Notes: a model not told the origin generated them from the letters alone. DNA of 64,000 bases from Myxococcus guangdongensis (GCF_024198255.1 NZ_JAJVKW010000007.1:248001-312000), one strand, 5' to 3'; shown: positions 50,676 to 61,102, numbered from the stretch's first letter. Numbers and translations: made by a program.

Positions 50676-52463
50676 ATGCTGCGCCTGCCCTTCCTCGCCA
50701 TCGCCAACCTGTTGCTGCTCCTGCGAACCCTGTTGGGTGCGCCCTTCCGGATGTTCGCGGCCGGGAGCCGTCCGGCCTACGTGCGCTTCCGTCTGACGGG
50801 GGATCCGCCGTACCGGGAGCAGCGCAAGCCCCGGTTCTCACTGGGGGGCGGCGCCAAGCCGGAGCCCGCGGACGTGACGTCCCTGGAGAAGTTCGGAGAG
50901 GCGCTGCGGCTGTTGGCGGGGGACGCCAAGGTGAAGGGGGTGTTGTTGGAGGTGGAGGGGTTGGGGTTGCCCCCGGCGAAGCGGGACGCGCTCCTGGCGC
51001 TGCTGGCGGAGTTCCGGGCTGCGGGCAAGCGGGTGGTGACGTGGGCGGTGATGGTGGACACGGATTCGTATCCGGTGCTCTGCGCGGCGGACGAGGTGTT
51101 GCTCGCGCCGATGGGGCGGCTGGAGCTGGTGGGGTACGCGGCGGAGTCGACCGCGTTGGGGGAGGGGCTGTCGCGCATCGGCATCCGGCCGCAGTTCATC
51201 CGCCGGGGTGATTACAAGACAGCGCCGGAGTTGTTCACGCATCCGGAGGTCTCCGACATCCAGCGGCGGACGGTGGAGTCGTTCCTGGACGAGCGCTACG
51301 CGGCGCTGGTGGAGGCGGTGTCAGCGGCGCGGAAGAAGACGCCGGACGAGGTGCGGGCGCTCATCGACCAGGGTCCCTACAGCGCGCAGCGCGCCAAGGC
51401 CGCGGGGCTGGTGGATGGGTTGGTGAGCGAGGTGGACCTGCCCCTGCACCTGGGGATGGTGGAGAAGAAGGACGGCGTGGCTCCGGAGGATGACGACACG
51501 GAGCTGGAGCCGATGGAGATGTACCTGGAGACGGTGCCGTTTCCTCCGGTGAAGTGGCGTCGGTGGAAGCGCAAGCCTCGGCTGGCCTTCGTGCCGGTAT
51601 CCGGGATGATCGTCCCCGGGAGCGGGAACGCGGGCGGCAGGTTCGCGACGTCGGACGCGGTGGTGAAGGGGTTGAGGGCGGCGGCGCGGGACAAGCGCTC
51701 CAAGGCCATCCTCTTGTATGTGAACAGCCCCGGCGGTGCGGCCATTGCCTCGGAGCAGATCCTCGAGGTGGTGCAGCGGGTGGCGAAGAAGAAGCCCGTG
51801 ATTGCGTACATGGACAGGGTCTGCGCCAGTGCGGGCTACATGGTGGCGCTGGGCGCGAAGGAGCTGTGGAGCGCGCCGCACGCGGTGGTGGGCTCGATTG
51901 GCGTGTTCGCGGGCAAGTTCGACACGTCCGGGTTGATGCAGCTGCTGGGCATCCACAAGACGGTGATCACACGCGGAGCGAACGCGGGGTTGTTGTCGTT
52001 CTCGCGCGGATTCACGGAAGGGGAGCGGGCCGCGCTCGAGGCGGACATCGAGGAGATGTATCAGTCCTTCCTGGGCCACGTGGCGAAGGCGCGCGGCCGG
52101 ACGAAGGAGGAGATCCACGCGCTGGCCGAGGGCCGCGTGTACTCGGGCGTCCGCGCGAAGGACGCGGGCCTGGTGGACAGGCTGGGCGGGTTCGAGGAGG
52201 CGTGCCGGTACGCGCTGTCGCTCGCGAAGGTGGCGCCCGGTGACTTCGAGTTGAAGTCCTACGGTGCGCCCGCGCCTCGGATGTCATTGCTGAAGCTGGT
52301 GATGGGCGCCGCGCACCCGGCGACGTATGCCCTGTGCCCGGTGTCGTGGAACCTGAGCGGCGATGCACGCACGACGCTCGAATCCCTGGAGAACGAGCCG
52401 GAGGTCGACTCGTGGCTGCGCCGGTTCGTGCACAAGCTCCGTGGTACCGTCCGCGCCCCATGA
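50676..52463 (+). CDS. sppA: Signal peptide peptidase SppA, long (67K) type
   Basis: 595 residues with an N-terminal membrane anchor (LAIANLLLLLRTLLG) and two S49 domains. The general base Lys is residue 181 in RRGDYKTAPELFTHPEV (first domain) and the nucleophile Ser is residue 385 in VCASAGYMVALGA (second domain), as in E. coli SppA, where the two halves supply one residue each. VNSPGGAAIASEQI precedes it. It degrades cleaved signal peptides in the inner membrane. Its stop overlaps the next start (ATGA). Confidence 0.95.
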   Translation: MLRLPFLAIANLLLLLRTLLGAPFRMFAAGSRPAYVRFRLTGDPPYREQRKPRFSLGGGAKPEPADVTSLEKFGEALRLLAGDAKVKGVLLEVEGLGLPPAKRDALLALLAEFRAAGKRVVTWAVMVDTDSYPVLCAADEVLLAPMGRLELVGYAAESTALGEGLSRIGIRPQFIRRGDYKTAPELFTHPEVSDIQRRTVESFLDERYAALVEAVSAARKKTPDEVRALIDQGPYSAQRAKAAGLVDGLVSEVDLPLHLGMVEKKDGVAPEDDDTELEPMEMYLETVPFPPVKWRRWKRKPRLAFVPVSGMIVPGSGNAGGRFATSDAVVKGLRAAARDKRSKAILLYVNSPGGAAIASEQILEVVQRVAKKKPVIAYMDRVCASAGYMVALGAKELWSAPHAVVGSIGVFAGKFDTSGLMQLLGIHKTVITRGANAGLLSFSRGFTEGERAALEADIEEMYQSFLGHVAKARGRTKEEIHALAEGRVYSGVRAKDAGLVDRLGGFEEACRYALSLAKVAPGDFELKSYGAPAPRMSLLKLVMGAAHPATYALCPVSWNLSGDARTTLESLENEPEVDSWLRRFVHKLRGTVRAP

Positions 52464-53062
52464 AGCGCACCGTCCTCCTCGGGGTCCTCGTGCTGGCCCC
52501 CGCCTGTGCCACTCCGTCGCGTGAGCCCGTCTCCGTCGCGGAGGCCTACGCGCGCGCCCTCGACGAGGGCCGCCTCCAGGACGCCTACGCCCTCACCACC
52601 AACGGCCCTGACGGCGAGACGGCCTTCCTGGAGCGCTACTCCGACGAAGCCACCCGTCGCGAGCGCGCCGCCGCCGTCCGCTCCAGCGCGGAGGTCCTCG
52701 AGGCCCGCGCCCCCTCGCTCACCCTCGCGCGCTCCGGCCCTGACTGGCGCGTCGTCGAGGCCCGCCCAGCCGACGTCCCTCGCGCCGCGCTCCGCCGCTT
52801 CCTCGACGCCTCCGACGCCAAGGACTGGAAGACCGCCTACGGCCTCCTCGCCGCTCCCTTGCGCGCCCGCTACACCCCCGAGCGGCTCAAGGAAGACTTC
52901 GAGCGCGAGCCCCTCTCCAAGGAGCGCCTGCGCCGCGCCCGGCTCGCCCTCAACACCCACGTGCGCGTCGGCGCGGGAGAGGCGGTCTTCCCCCTGGGCG
53001 ACGAGCGCGCCGTCCTCCTGGTCCTCGAGGACGGCGAGTACCGCGTCTCGGCCCTCGAGTAG
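52460..53062 (+). CDS. Lipoprotein with duplicated NTF2-like units
   Basis: 200 residues with signal VLLGVLVLAPAC and a lipobox PAC. The mature part contains two similar halves: VSVAEAYARALDEGRLQDAYALT...FLERYSDEATRRERAA and RAALRRFLDASDAKDWKTAYGLL...RARYTPERLKEDFERE. Each begins with a helix pair and ends with a charged helix, as in DUF4878/NTF2-like repeats. The final stretch ends in a short strand YRVSALE. Coupled to sppA by a 4-bp overlap. Function unknown. Confidence 0.8.
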   Translation: MKRTVLLGVLVLAPACATPSREPVSVAEAYARALDEGRLQDAYALTTNGPDGETAFLERYSDEATRRERAAAVRSSAEVLEARAPSLTLARSGPDWRVVEARPADVPRAALRRFLDASDAKDWKTAYGLLAAPLRARYTPERLKEDFEREPLSKERLRRARLALNTHVRVGAGEAVFPLGDERAVLLVLEDGEYRVSALE

Positions 53063-53262
53063 GCCCGCCCGCCCGTTCCCACAGTGTCCCTGATGGACAC
53101 CTTCAGCCTGTCGACACCCTCCGGCCCTCCGGTCCGTCGCCGGGGTGCGTCCTGGGCCACACCGCGTTAAACGACGTTGTACAGCTCCTCCCGGGCTGGC
53201 ATGTTCCGCGCCCCTGGGGGTGCTCCCAAGCGCCCGTTTTCCAAAAGGTTTCAGGTGTCCCG

Positions 53263-54348
53263 ATGAGCGTTACCGAGGCCGACGTCCTCGCGGCCATGTC
53301 GAAGGTGATCGATCCCGAGCTGCACGTGGATCTGGTGAAGGCCGGAATGGTGAAGGACGTCCGCGTCACCGGCGACACGGTCAAACTCAAGATCGAGCTC
53401 ACCACGCCCGCCTGCCCCATGAAGGGGAAGATCCAGGCCGACTCCGAGGCCGCCCTCAAGGCCGTCCCCGGTCTGAAGTCCTTCAACATCGAGTGGGGCG
53501 CCCAGGTCCGCTCCGCCGGTGGCGGTGTCCCCGCGGGCGCGCTGCTCCCCAAGGTGAAGAACATCATCCTCGTGGGCGCGGGGAAGGGCGGCGTCGGCAA
53601 GAGCACCGTCGCCGTCAACCTGGCCACCGCGCTCGCCCAGCACGGCGCCAAGGTCGGTCTGCTCGACGCCGACTTCTACGGCCCCTCCGTCCCCCTCATG
53701 ACGGGCCTGGGCGACAAGAAGCCCGTGAGCCCCGACGGCAAGTCGCTGGATCCGCTCATCGCCCACGGCCTCAAGGTCATGTCCATCGGCTTCCTCGTCG
53801 AAGCCGACCAGGCCCTCATCTGGCGCGGCCCCATGCTCCACGGCGCCCTGATGCAGTTGGTGCGTGACGTGAACTGGGGCGAGCTCGACTACCTGGTGCT
53901 CGACCTGCCGCCGGGCACCGGCGACGTGGCCCTGACGCTCTCCCAGTCCATCCGCGCCGCGGGTGCGGTGCTCGTCACCACGCCGCAGGACGTGGCCCTG
54001 GCCGACGTGGTCCGCGCCAAGCAGATGTTCGACAAGGTCCACATCCCCGTGCTGGGCATCGTCGAGAACATGTCCCAGTTCGTCTGCCCGAACTGCTCGC
54101 ACGTCACCCCCATCTTCAACCATGGTGGTGGTCGCAAGGCCGCGGAGATGTTCGGCATCCCGTTCCTCGGGGAAGTTCCGCTGGACTTGAAGGTGCGTGT
54201 GTCGGGAGACTCGGGCGTACCGGTGGTGGTGGGCGCCAAGGACAGCCCGGAGGCCAAGGCCTTCCTGGAGGTCGCTCGCAACATCGCGGGCCGCGTGTCC
54301 GCGCAGAGCGCCAAGAGCATCCCTCTGCCGGTGGTGCAGGCACGCTGA
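53263..54348 (+). CDS. mrp: Mrp/NBP35-family iron-sulfur carrier ATPase
   Basis: 361 residues. N-terminal MIP18/DUF59 domain (about 1-95: VLAAMSKVIDPELHVDLVKAGMVKDV). The P-loop ATPase has the deviant Walker A GAGKGGVGKSTVAVNLA near residue 107 and VLDLPPGTGDVALTL. The Fe-S cluster motif CPNC is near residue 275 (FVCPNCSHVTPIF). It binds and transfers 4Fe-4S clusters to target proteins. The 200-bp gap before it may hold a promoter. Confidence 0.95.
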   Translation: MSVTEADVLAAMSKVIDPELHVDLVKAGMVKDVRVTGDTVKLKIELTTPACPMKGKIQADSEAALKAVPGLKSFNIEWGAQVRSAGGGVPAGALLPKVKNIILVGAGKGGVGKSTVAVNLATALAQHGAKVGLLDADFYGPSVPLMTGLGDKKPVSPDGKSLDPLIAHGLKVMSIGFLVEADQALIWRGPMLHGALMQLVRDVNWGELDYLVLDLPPGTGDVALTLSQSIRAAGAVLVTTPQDVALADVVRAKQMFDKVHIPVLGIVENMSQFVCPNCSHVTPIFNHGGGRKAAEMFGIPFLGEVPLDLKVRVSGDSGVPVVVGAKDSPEAKAFLEVARNIAGRVSAQSAKSIPLPVVQAR

Positions 54349-54367
54349 CCCACCCAGGAGACGCTTC

Positions 54368-54892
54368 ATGCCCCCGGCCGGCAACGACGAGTATCCCGAC
54401 GACCCGCTCATCGACGAGGACCGTTCCGGCCGGGAAGGGCGGGCCTCGGGGCCCGCGGGCTTCGTCCCGGAGTTCGTCCGCCGCATGGCCGTCGCCGGCC
54501 TGGGCGCCCTCTTCATGACCGAAGAGGGCATCCGCAACCTCGCTGGCCAGCTCAAGCTCCCCAAGGAGGCCCTCGGCTTCATCCTCTCCCAGGCGGAGAA
54601 GACCAAGGATGAAGTCACCGGTGCCATCACCGAGGAGCTCCGCCGCTTCCTCCAGTCCGAGAAGCTGCGCGATGAGTTCCTCAAGCTCGTCTCCGGCATG
54701 ACGCTGGAGATCAAGGCGCAGGTCCGGCTCGTCCCGCCGGACAAGGCCGAGAAGCTCGGCGAGGATGACGCCGAGCCCGCCGCCGAGCCGCGCCCCAAGG
54801 AGAAGAAGCACGCCGCGGCCCCCACCGCGCGCGTGGTCATCTCCGAGCTCAATGCGCGCCGCCCTGGCTCCCGGCGCTCGAAGAAGGAGTAG
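54368..54892 (+). CDS. Helical protein of unknown function, phasin-like
   Basis: 174 residues from ATG 54368 (after GGAGACGCTTC). An acidic start is followed by a helix-rich core (FVRRMAVAGLGALFMTEEGIRNL, LPKEALGFILSQAEKTKDEV, EELRRFLQSEKLRDEFLKL, TLEIKAQVRLVPP) and a Lys/Ala/Pro tail. The pattern resembles small phasin-like/poly-hydroxyalkanoate-associated proteins, a weak match. It is 19 bp after mrp and 2 bp before the next gene. Confidence 0.7.
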   Translation: MPPAGNDEYPDDPLIDEDRSGREGRASGPAGFVPEFVRRMAVAGLGALFMTEEGIRNLAGQLKLPKEALGFILSQAEKTKDEVTGAITEELRRFLQSEKLRDEFLKLVSGMTLEIKAQVRLVPPDKAEKLGEDDAEPAAEPRPKEKKHAAAPTARVVISELNARRPGSRRSKKE

Positions 54893-54894
54893 CG

Positions 54895-55329
54895 GTGGCG
54901 GACACGCCTCCCCCCGAGACACCCGCCACGCCCGCGCGGAAGGGCTTCCGTTCCTCGCCGCTCGCCAAGCGACTGCCGCTGCTCGTGGCCGTCGGGCTGG
55001 GCGTATGGCTCTGGCAGGTGACCGGCATCCCCGAGCGCGAGCTGGTCATCCATCCCTCGGGAGACGGCTGGCGTCAGGCGCGCGCCCTGGACTTCCAGGT
55101 GAGCGGCGCGGACGGCGAGCTGCTCAAGCGCGAGGAGCGGTTCTTCGGTGACACCGGCGCGCCCCCCGAAATCACCTTCAAGGTGGACCTGCCCGAGGGT
55201 GATTTCCGGGCGGTGTTCTACGTGAAGCTCGCGGGCCGAGAGGAGCGTCGGCGCGTGGAGGAGCGACTGTCGGTGGGGGAGGAGCGCTACATCGTCCGCC
55301 AGGTGGAGTTGCCCGCCGCGACTCGTTGA
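54895..55329 (+). CDS. Small membrane-anchored protein of unknown function
   Basis: 144 residues from a GTG 2 bp after the previous stop. One N-terminal transmembrane helix (LPLLVAVGLGVWLWQV) and a ~90-residue soluble beta-rich domain (ELVIHPSGDGWRQARALDFQV, FKVDLPEGDFRAVFYVKL). No motif recognised. It probably completes the mrp operon; the acyl-CoA genes start 69 bp later. Confidence 0.75.
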   Translation: MADTPPPETPATPARKGFRSSPLAKRLPLLVAVGLGVWLWQVTGIPERELVIHPSGDGWRQARALDFQVSGADGELLKREERFFGDTGAPPEITFKVDLPEGDFRAVFYVKLAGREERRRVEERLSVGEERYIVRQVELPAATR

Positions 55330-55398
55330 CCGCCCCGGGGGCGTGGGCTAAGGCCGCTCGACGTCATTCACATTCCGACCGAGGGGTTCGAGAGCACC

Positions 55399-56247
55399 AT
55401 GGCAACGGAGCACATCGTCGTCGTCGGCGCCGGGCAGATGGGCGCGGGCATCGCGCAGGTGGCATTGCAGGCGGGTCTGCGCGTCACGCTGGCGGACGTG
55501 TCCAAGGAAGGTCTCGCCAAGGGCGCTGACCGCATCCGCGCGGGCCTGAAGAAGCTGGTGGAGAAGGGCAAGCTCGACGCCGCGAAGCAGCAGGCCGCCG
55601 AGGCGAACCTCGCCACCCTGACGAACGTCACCGAGGCGAAGGACGTCGACTTCGCGATTGAGGCGGTGACGGAGAACGAGGACCTCAAGCGCCGCATCTT
55701 CCAGGACCTGGACGCCGTCGTCCGGCCGGGCGGCATCCTCGCCACCAACACCTCCTCCATCCCCATCACCCGCATCGCCGCGTCCACGAAGCGCCCCGAG
55801 TCCGTCATCGGCATGCACTTCATGAACCCGGTGCCAGTGATGCAGTTGGTGGAGCTCATCCGCGGCGCCGCGACGTCTGATGAGACCTACGCCACCACGC
55901 GCGCCTTGTCCGAGCGCATGGGCAAGACGACGGTCGTCTCCAAGGACTTCCCGGGCTTCATCGTCAACCGCATCCTCATCCCGATGCTGAACGAGGCCTG
56001 CTACGCGCTGATGGAGGGCCTGGGCTCCGCGGAGGACATCGACACCGCGATGAAGCTGGGGACCAACCAGCCCATGGGCCCGCTGCAGCTGGCCGACTTC
56101 ATCGGCCTGGACACGGTGCTCTACATCGCCGAGGTGCTGCACAAGGGCCTGGGTGACTCGAAGTATCGCCCGTGCCCGCTGCTGCGTCAGTACGTGGACG
56201 CCGGCTGGTACGGCAAGAAGAGCGGCCGCGGCTTCTACAAGTACTGA
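55399..56247 (+). CDS. hbd: 3-hydroxybutyryl-CoA dehydrogenase
   Basis: 282 residues, the usual size. NAD-binding motif VVGAGQMGAGIAQVALQAG; the catalytic region IGMHFMNPVPVMQLVELI contains the active-site His; FPGFIVNRILIPMLNEA begins the helical dimer domain, and it ends YGKKSGRGFYKY. It interconverts acetoacetyl-CoA and 3-hydroxybutyryl-CoA. First gene of a short-chain acyl-CoA set; the enoyl-CoA hydratase follows 23 bp later. Confidence 0.95.
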   Translation: MATEHIVVVGAGQMGAGIAQVALQAGLRVTLADVSKEGLAKGADRIRAGLKKLVEKGKLDAAKQQAAEANLATLTNVTEAKDVDFAIEAVTENEDLKRRIFQDLDAVVRPGGILATNTSSIPITRIAASTKRPESVIGMHFMNPVPVMQLVELIRGAATSDETYATTRALSERMGKTTVVSKDFPGFIVNRILIPMLNEACYALMEGLGSAEDIDTAMKLGTNQPMGPLQLADFIGLDTVLYIAEVLHKGLGDSKYRPCPLLRQYVDAGWYGKKSGRGFYKY

Positions 56248-56270
56248 GCTTCCGAAAGAGGACACCGAAC

Positions 56271-57050
56271 ATGACCTACGAGAACATCCGCCTGGTGCGT
56301 GAAGGCGCGGTCACCACGCTGTTCATCGACCGGAACCCGAAGACGCTCAACGCCCTCGACAACCAGACCCTGCTGGACATCGAGGCGGGGGTGAAGTCGC
56401 TGGACGAGCAGACGCGCGTGCTCATCGTCGCCAGCGCGAACGAGAAGGCCTTCGTCGCGGGCGCGGACATCAAGCAGATGGCGGGGCTGAACGAGTCCCA
56501 GGCGAAGGAGTTCGCGGCCCTCGGGCACCGCGTGTTCGCGCTGCTGGAGTCGCTGAGCATCCCCACCATCGCCGCGGTGAACGGCTTCGCGCTCGGCGGC
56601 GGCTGTGAGCTGGCCCTGGCGTGCGACTTCATCTACGCGTCCGAGAAGGCGCAGCTCGGCCTGCCCGAGGTGAGCCTGGGGGTCATCCCGGGCTTCGGCG
56701 GCACGCAGCGGCTCACGCGGCTGGTGGGGCGGGCCCGGGCGAAGGAGCTCATCTTCACGGGCGCGCGCATCGACGCCGCCAAGGCCAAGGAGATCGGCCT
56801 GGTGCTGGAGGTGCTGCCGGCCGAGGGGCTGCTCGCGCACTGCAACGCCATCGCGGAGAAGATCCTCAAGAACAGCCCCCTGGCCATCGGCAAGGCCAAG
56901 CGGGTCATCGACCAGGGCGCGGACAAGGACCTCACGGAGGCCAACACCCTGGAGCGTCAGGGCTTCGCGGAGCTGTTCGGCTCCTTCGACCAGACCGAGG
57001 GCATGAAGGCGTTCATCGAGAAGCGCCCCGCGAGCTTCATCGGCAAGTGA
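56271..57050 (+). CDS. Enoyl-CoA hydratase (crotonase)
   Basis: 259 residues from ATG 56271 with AGAGGA nine bases upstream. Crotonase motifs: FVAGADIKQMAGL (oxyanion hole part), VNGFALGGGCELALACDF (catalytic Glu) and LGLPEVSLGVIPGFGGTQRL (second Glu). It hydrates crotonyl-CoA-like enoyl-CoA; with hbd it makes a short-chain beta-oxidation or butyryl-CoA route. Its stop overlaps the next GTG. Confidence 0.93.
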   Translation: MTYENIRLVREGAVTTLFIDRNPKTLNALDNQTLLDIEAGVKSLDEQTRVLIVASANEKAFVAGADIKQMAGLNESQAKEFAALGHRVFALLESLSIPTIAAVNGFALGGGCELALACDFIYASEKAQLGLPEVSLGVIPGFGGTQRLTRLVGRARAKELIFTGARIDAAKAKEIGLVLEVLPAEGLLAHCNAIAEKILKNSPLAIGKAKRVIDQGADKDLTEANTLERQGFAELFGSFDQTEGMKAFIEKRPASFIGK

Positions 57051-57796
57051 CGCACGCGCGCGCGGTCGGGAGTCTCCTCACGGTGCTCCTGGCCGCGTCG
57101 CCGGCCCGCGCCGAGCTCGTCCCGACGAGCGTCCTCGATGCGAGCCTGCGCCCTTCGAGCGGCGCACTCGCCGACGAGCCTGTTCGTCTACCCGCCCGCA
57201 CGGACGAACCACCCAAGCCCACTCGCGAAGTCCCGCCCGACGAGCACGGCCGCGCCTCGCCGCTCGTCTCGTGGAAGCGCTCGCTGTGCATCTACACCGG
57301 GTGCTTCCTCGAGCCGCTGATTCCCGATGTCCGCTACCAGTGGGGCTCGGGCGCTTCGAGTCACTGGGTGCTCTCCTGGCCCATCCACCCGTGGGCGCTC
57401 GGGGCGTGGGACATCCCCGGGCCCACGCTGCTCCTCTCTCCCTTCATCGAGCCCCAGGTCCGACTGGCCCCGGCGAAGCTGCGGCTGCTCGCGGGGGCGC
57501 GGGTGTCGGTGTTCCCGGACCGGGCGCGCTTCGGGGTGCTCGCCGAGGGAGCGGGCCTGTGGGGCCAGGACGGCTCGGGGGGCGTTGCGGGCGTGGGCCT
57601 CACGTATGACTTGATTGAGCGACACGAGGCCACGACGCCATGGACGGTGTCGGTCGTGCTGCGCCGGGCCTGGACGGGGGAGGGGGCAAGGATGGACGTG
57701 TCCCTCGACGTCACGGTGCCCTTGAACATGTTCCTGGGCTCGCCCCTGGAATCCGGGGAGCGGGGGCGGGCAACCGGCGGCTCATCGGCACGGTAA
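57047..57796 (+). CDS. Secreted protein of unknown function
   Basis: 249 residues from a GTG overlapping the hydratase stop. A signal peptide (VGSLLTVLLAASPARAE) is followed by a Pro-rich region and a body with alternating strands (VLSWPIHPWALGAWDIPGP, LLSPFIEPQVRLAPAKLRLLAG, WTVSVVLRRAW). This looks like a small outer-membrane or periplasmic beta protein. It is not an enzyme I recognise and is an odd member of an acyl-CoA operon. Confidence 0.7.
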   Translation: MTHARAVGSLLTVLLAASPARAELVPTSVLDASLRPSSGALADEPVRLPARTDEPPKPTREVPPDEHGRASPLVSWKRSLCIYTGCFLEPLIPDVRYQWGSGASSHWVLSWPIHPWALGAWDIPGPTLLLSPFIEPQVRLAPAKLRLLAGARVSVFPDRARFGVLAEGAGLWGQDGSGGVAGVGLTYDLIERHEATTPWTVSVVLRRAWTGEGARMDVSLDVTVPLNMFLGSPLESGERGRATGGSSAR

Positions 57797-57865
57797 CCAT
57801 CGCTTGGGGTCGGGTCCTTCGTCTTCGCTATTCCCTGGGAGCACCCCCCGTAATATGGAGCCCTC

Positions 57866-59008
<1,143 letters not shown>

Positions 59009-59013
59009 GCATC

Positions 59014-59463
59014 ATGAAGAGGGCACTGCTTCCCGTTCTGGTCCTGGCGTCCGCCGTCGCGTTCGCCCAGGGCACTCCGTCGAAGAAGTCCGGGGGCGGG
59101 AAGCCCGCGGCCCCCACCAAGCCGGCGCCCGCGAAGAGCGACGCGCCGGACGTGGAGCGGATGCCCTTCACGCCGGACTCCATCCGCCAGGTGGTCGCCT
59201 ACAACCAGGGGCGCATCCAGGAGTGCTACGAGGACCACATGGCGGAGAAGGACAAGAAGGTGGAGGGCAAGCTGCACACGTCCTTCACCATCGACGCCAA
59301 TGGCCTGGTGAAGAACGCCAAGGTGAAGAAGGGCAGCACGCTGAAGGACCCGAACCTCCACGACTGCGTGGTGGCCGTGCTGACGTCCATGACGTTCCCC
59401 AAGCCTCCGGACGGCGCGGACCACCCCATCGAGTACCCGTTCAACCTCAAGGCCGTCGAGTAG
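59014..59463 (+). CDS. Secreted AgmX/PglI C-terminal-domain protein
   Basis: 149 residues: signal peptide (LLPVLVLASAVAFAQ), a Lys/Pro/Ala linker, then a ~90-residue domain PFTPDSIRQVVAYNQGRIQECYEDHMAEKDKKVEGKL...ITIDANGLV-like region with two Cys (IQECYED, LHDCVVAVL) and FPKPPDGADHPIEYPFNL. This is the TonB-like AgmX/PglI C-terminal fold, common in myxobacteria. It sits 5 bp after one acyl-CoA dehydrogenase and 10 bp before another. Confidence 0.85.
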   Translation: MKRALLPVLVLASAVAFAQGTPSKKSGGGKPAAPTKPAPAKSDAPDVERMPFTPDSIRQVVAYNQGRIQECYEDHMAEKDKKVEGKLHTSFTIDANGLVKNAKVKKGSTLKDPNLHDCVVAVLTSMTFPKPPDGADHPIEYPFNLKAVE

Positions 59464-59473
59464 GAAGACCTCC

Positions 59474-60619
59474 GTGAACCTCGAGCTGACCGAGACCCAG
59501 ACGCTGATTCGCGAGACGGCCCGCAAGTTCGCGCGCGAGCGCGTGGCGCCGGTGGCCCGCGAGCTGGACCGCACGGAGCGCTTCCCGACGGAGCTCTACA
59601 AGGAGCTGGGAGCGCTGGGGCTGCTCGGGGTGAACATCCCGGCGCAGTACGGCGGCTCGGAGGCGGGCGCCGTCTCCTACGCGCTGGCGATGATGGAGAT
59701 GGCGGCGGCGGACGCGTCCACCGCGGTGACGATGGCCGTCACGAACATGTGTGGCGAGCTGATCAACGCCTTCGGGACCGAGGCCCAGCGCGAGAAGTAC
59801 GTGACGCGGCTGGTGTCCGGTGAGGCGGTGGCGGGCTCGTTCGCGCTCTCGGAGGCGCACGCGGGCTCGGACCCGGGCGCGCTGCGGACCACGGCGGTGC
59901 GGCGTGGCGACACGTGGGTGCTCAACGGCAGCAAGCAGTGGATCACCTCCGGCGCGCACGCCGGGGTGCTCGTGGTGTGGGCGCGGACGTCCGGCGCGGG
60001 CAACAAGGGCTTGTCCTGCTTCATCGTGGAGGGCGGGACGAGGGGCCTCATCGTCGGGCGTCACGAGGACAAGATGGGCCTGCGCTCATCGAACACCGTG
60101 CCGCTGACGTTCGAGGACTGCGTGATTCCGGCGGAGAACCTGCTGGCGGCGGAAGGGCAGGGGTTCCGGCTGGCGATGGTCGCGCTGGATGGTGGGCGCA
60201 TCGGCATCGCGTCGCAGGCGTGCGGCGTGGCGCGCGCGGCGCTGGAGGCGACGGTCTCGTATGTGAAGGACCGCAAGGCCTTCGGTCAGGCCGTCGGCGA
60301 GTTCCAGGGGCCGCGGTTCATGATCGCCGACATGAAGACGCAGATCGACGCGGCGGAGCTGCTGACGCTGCGCGCGGCGTACCTCAAGGACCAGAAGCAG
60401 CCGTTCTCTCGCGAGGCGTCGATGGCGAAGCTGTACGCCAGCGAGACGAGCAACCGCGTCTGCGACAAGGCCGTGCAGCTCCATGGCGGCTATGGCTACG
60501 TCGACGAGTTCCCGGTGGAGCGCTACTTCCGCGACGCCCGCGTGCAGACCATCTACGAGGGCACCAGCGAGGTGCAGCGCGTGGTGATTGCCCGCGAGAG
60601 CTTCAAGCTGCTGGGGTGA
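59474..60619 (+). CDS. Second short-chain acyl-CoA dehydrogenase
   Basis: 381 residues from a GTG. SFALSEAHAGSDPGALRTT, LNGSKQWITSGAHAGVLVV and RVQTIYEGTSEVQRVVIARE (catalytic Glu) define the family. It is a paralogue of the 57866 gene but clearly diverged (EFPVERYFRDAR versus EMDAERHVRDAR), so the two may prefer different chain lengths or branched substrates. Confidence 0.94.
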   Translation: MNLELTETQTLIRETARKFARERVAPVARELDRTERFPTELYKELGALGLLGVNIPAQYGGSEAGAVSYALAMMEMAAADASTAVTMAVTNMCGELINAFGTEAQREKYVTRLVSGEAVAGSFALSEAHAGSDPGALRTTAVRRGDTWVLNGSKQWITSGAHAGVLVVWARTSGAGNKGLSCFIVEGGTRGLIVGRHEDKMGLRSSNTVPLTFEDCVIPAENLLAAEGQGFRLAMVALDGGRIGIASQACGVARAALEATVSYVKDRKAFGQAVGEFQGPRFMIADMKTQIDAAELLTLRAAYLKDQKQPFSREASMAKLYASETSNRVCDKAVQLHGGYGYVDEFPVERYFRDARVQTIYEGTSEVQRVVIARESFKLLG

Positions 60620-60623
60620 GTGC

Positions 60624-61031
60624 GTGGCGCTGACGAAGAAGGGCGAGTACTCCTACGGCGATTCGCGGGCGGACATCCGCCCTGAGCTGGAGCGGTTCAG
60701 CAAGGAGAACGGCTATCCCGTCGAGCGACTGGATGAGCTGCTCTGCCCTTGCCGCCACGATCGGCTCCACCTGCTGATCGACGAGACCGAGGGCGCGGCG
60801 GTGCAGTGCTGCGTGAAGTGCGAGCACGAGGTCCCCATCGGGGACAGCGAGGAGTTCCTCGAGGAGGCGGAGCTCGAGCAGGCCGAGTGCCCCTGTGGAA
60901 ATGGGGCCTTCGAGATGGTCCTGGGCACTGCCTTCTACAAGGGCACCACGCAGTCCCGCTGGGTCTATGTCGGCTGCCGCTGTCCCGAGTGCGGACTCAC
61001 GGCGTGCTACGGGGACTGGAAGACGCCCTGA
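60624..61031 (+). CDS. Cys-rich putative zinc-binding protein
   Basis: 135 residues from a GTG 5 bp after the dehydrogenase stop. Four Cys clusters, CPC (LLCPCRHD), CCVKC, CPCGN and CRCPECG, can form two zinc sites. An acidic stretch EEFLEEAELEQAE lies between. No family recognised. Last gene of the acyl-CoA run. Confidence 0.75.
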   Translation: MALTKKGEYSYGDSRADIRPELERFSKENGYPVERLDELLCPCRHDRLHLLIDETEGAAVQCCVKCEHEVPIGDSEEFLEEAELEQAECPCGNGAFEMVLGTAFYKGTTQSRWVYVGCRCPECGLTACYGDWKTP

Positions 61032-61057
61032 GGCCGGAGGGCTTCACGAAGGTGCTC

Positions 61058-61090
61058 GGCTCTCGGCGCTGATCCATCGCACCGAGAGCC
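61058..61090. terminator. Terminator hairpin between convergent genes
   Basis: GGCTCTCGG (61058-61066) / CCGAGAGCC (61082-61090), a perfect 9-bp stem with a 15-nt loop, in the 71-bp gap between the Cys-rich protein gene and the minus-strand surface-protein gene. Confidence 0.6.
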
Positions 61091-61102
61091 ACGGCCTCAC
61101 CG

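Noticed and set aside
53196..53211. Second sigma-54-like site (CTGGCATGTTCCGCGC) before mrp
   Set aside because: The -24 half is good but the -12 half is GCGC rather than TTGC; too weak for a housekeeping gene.
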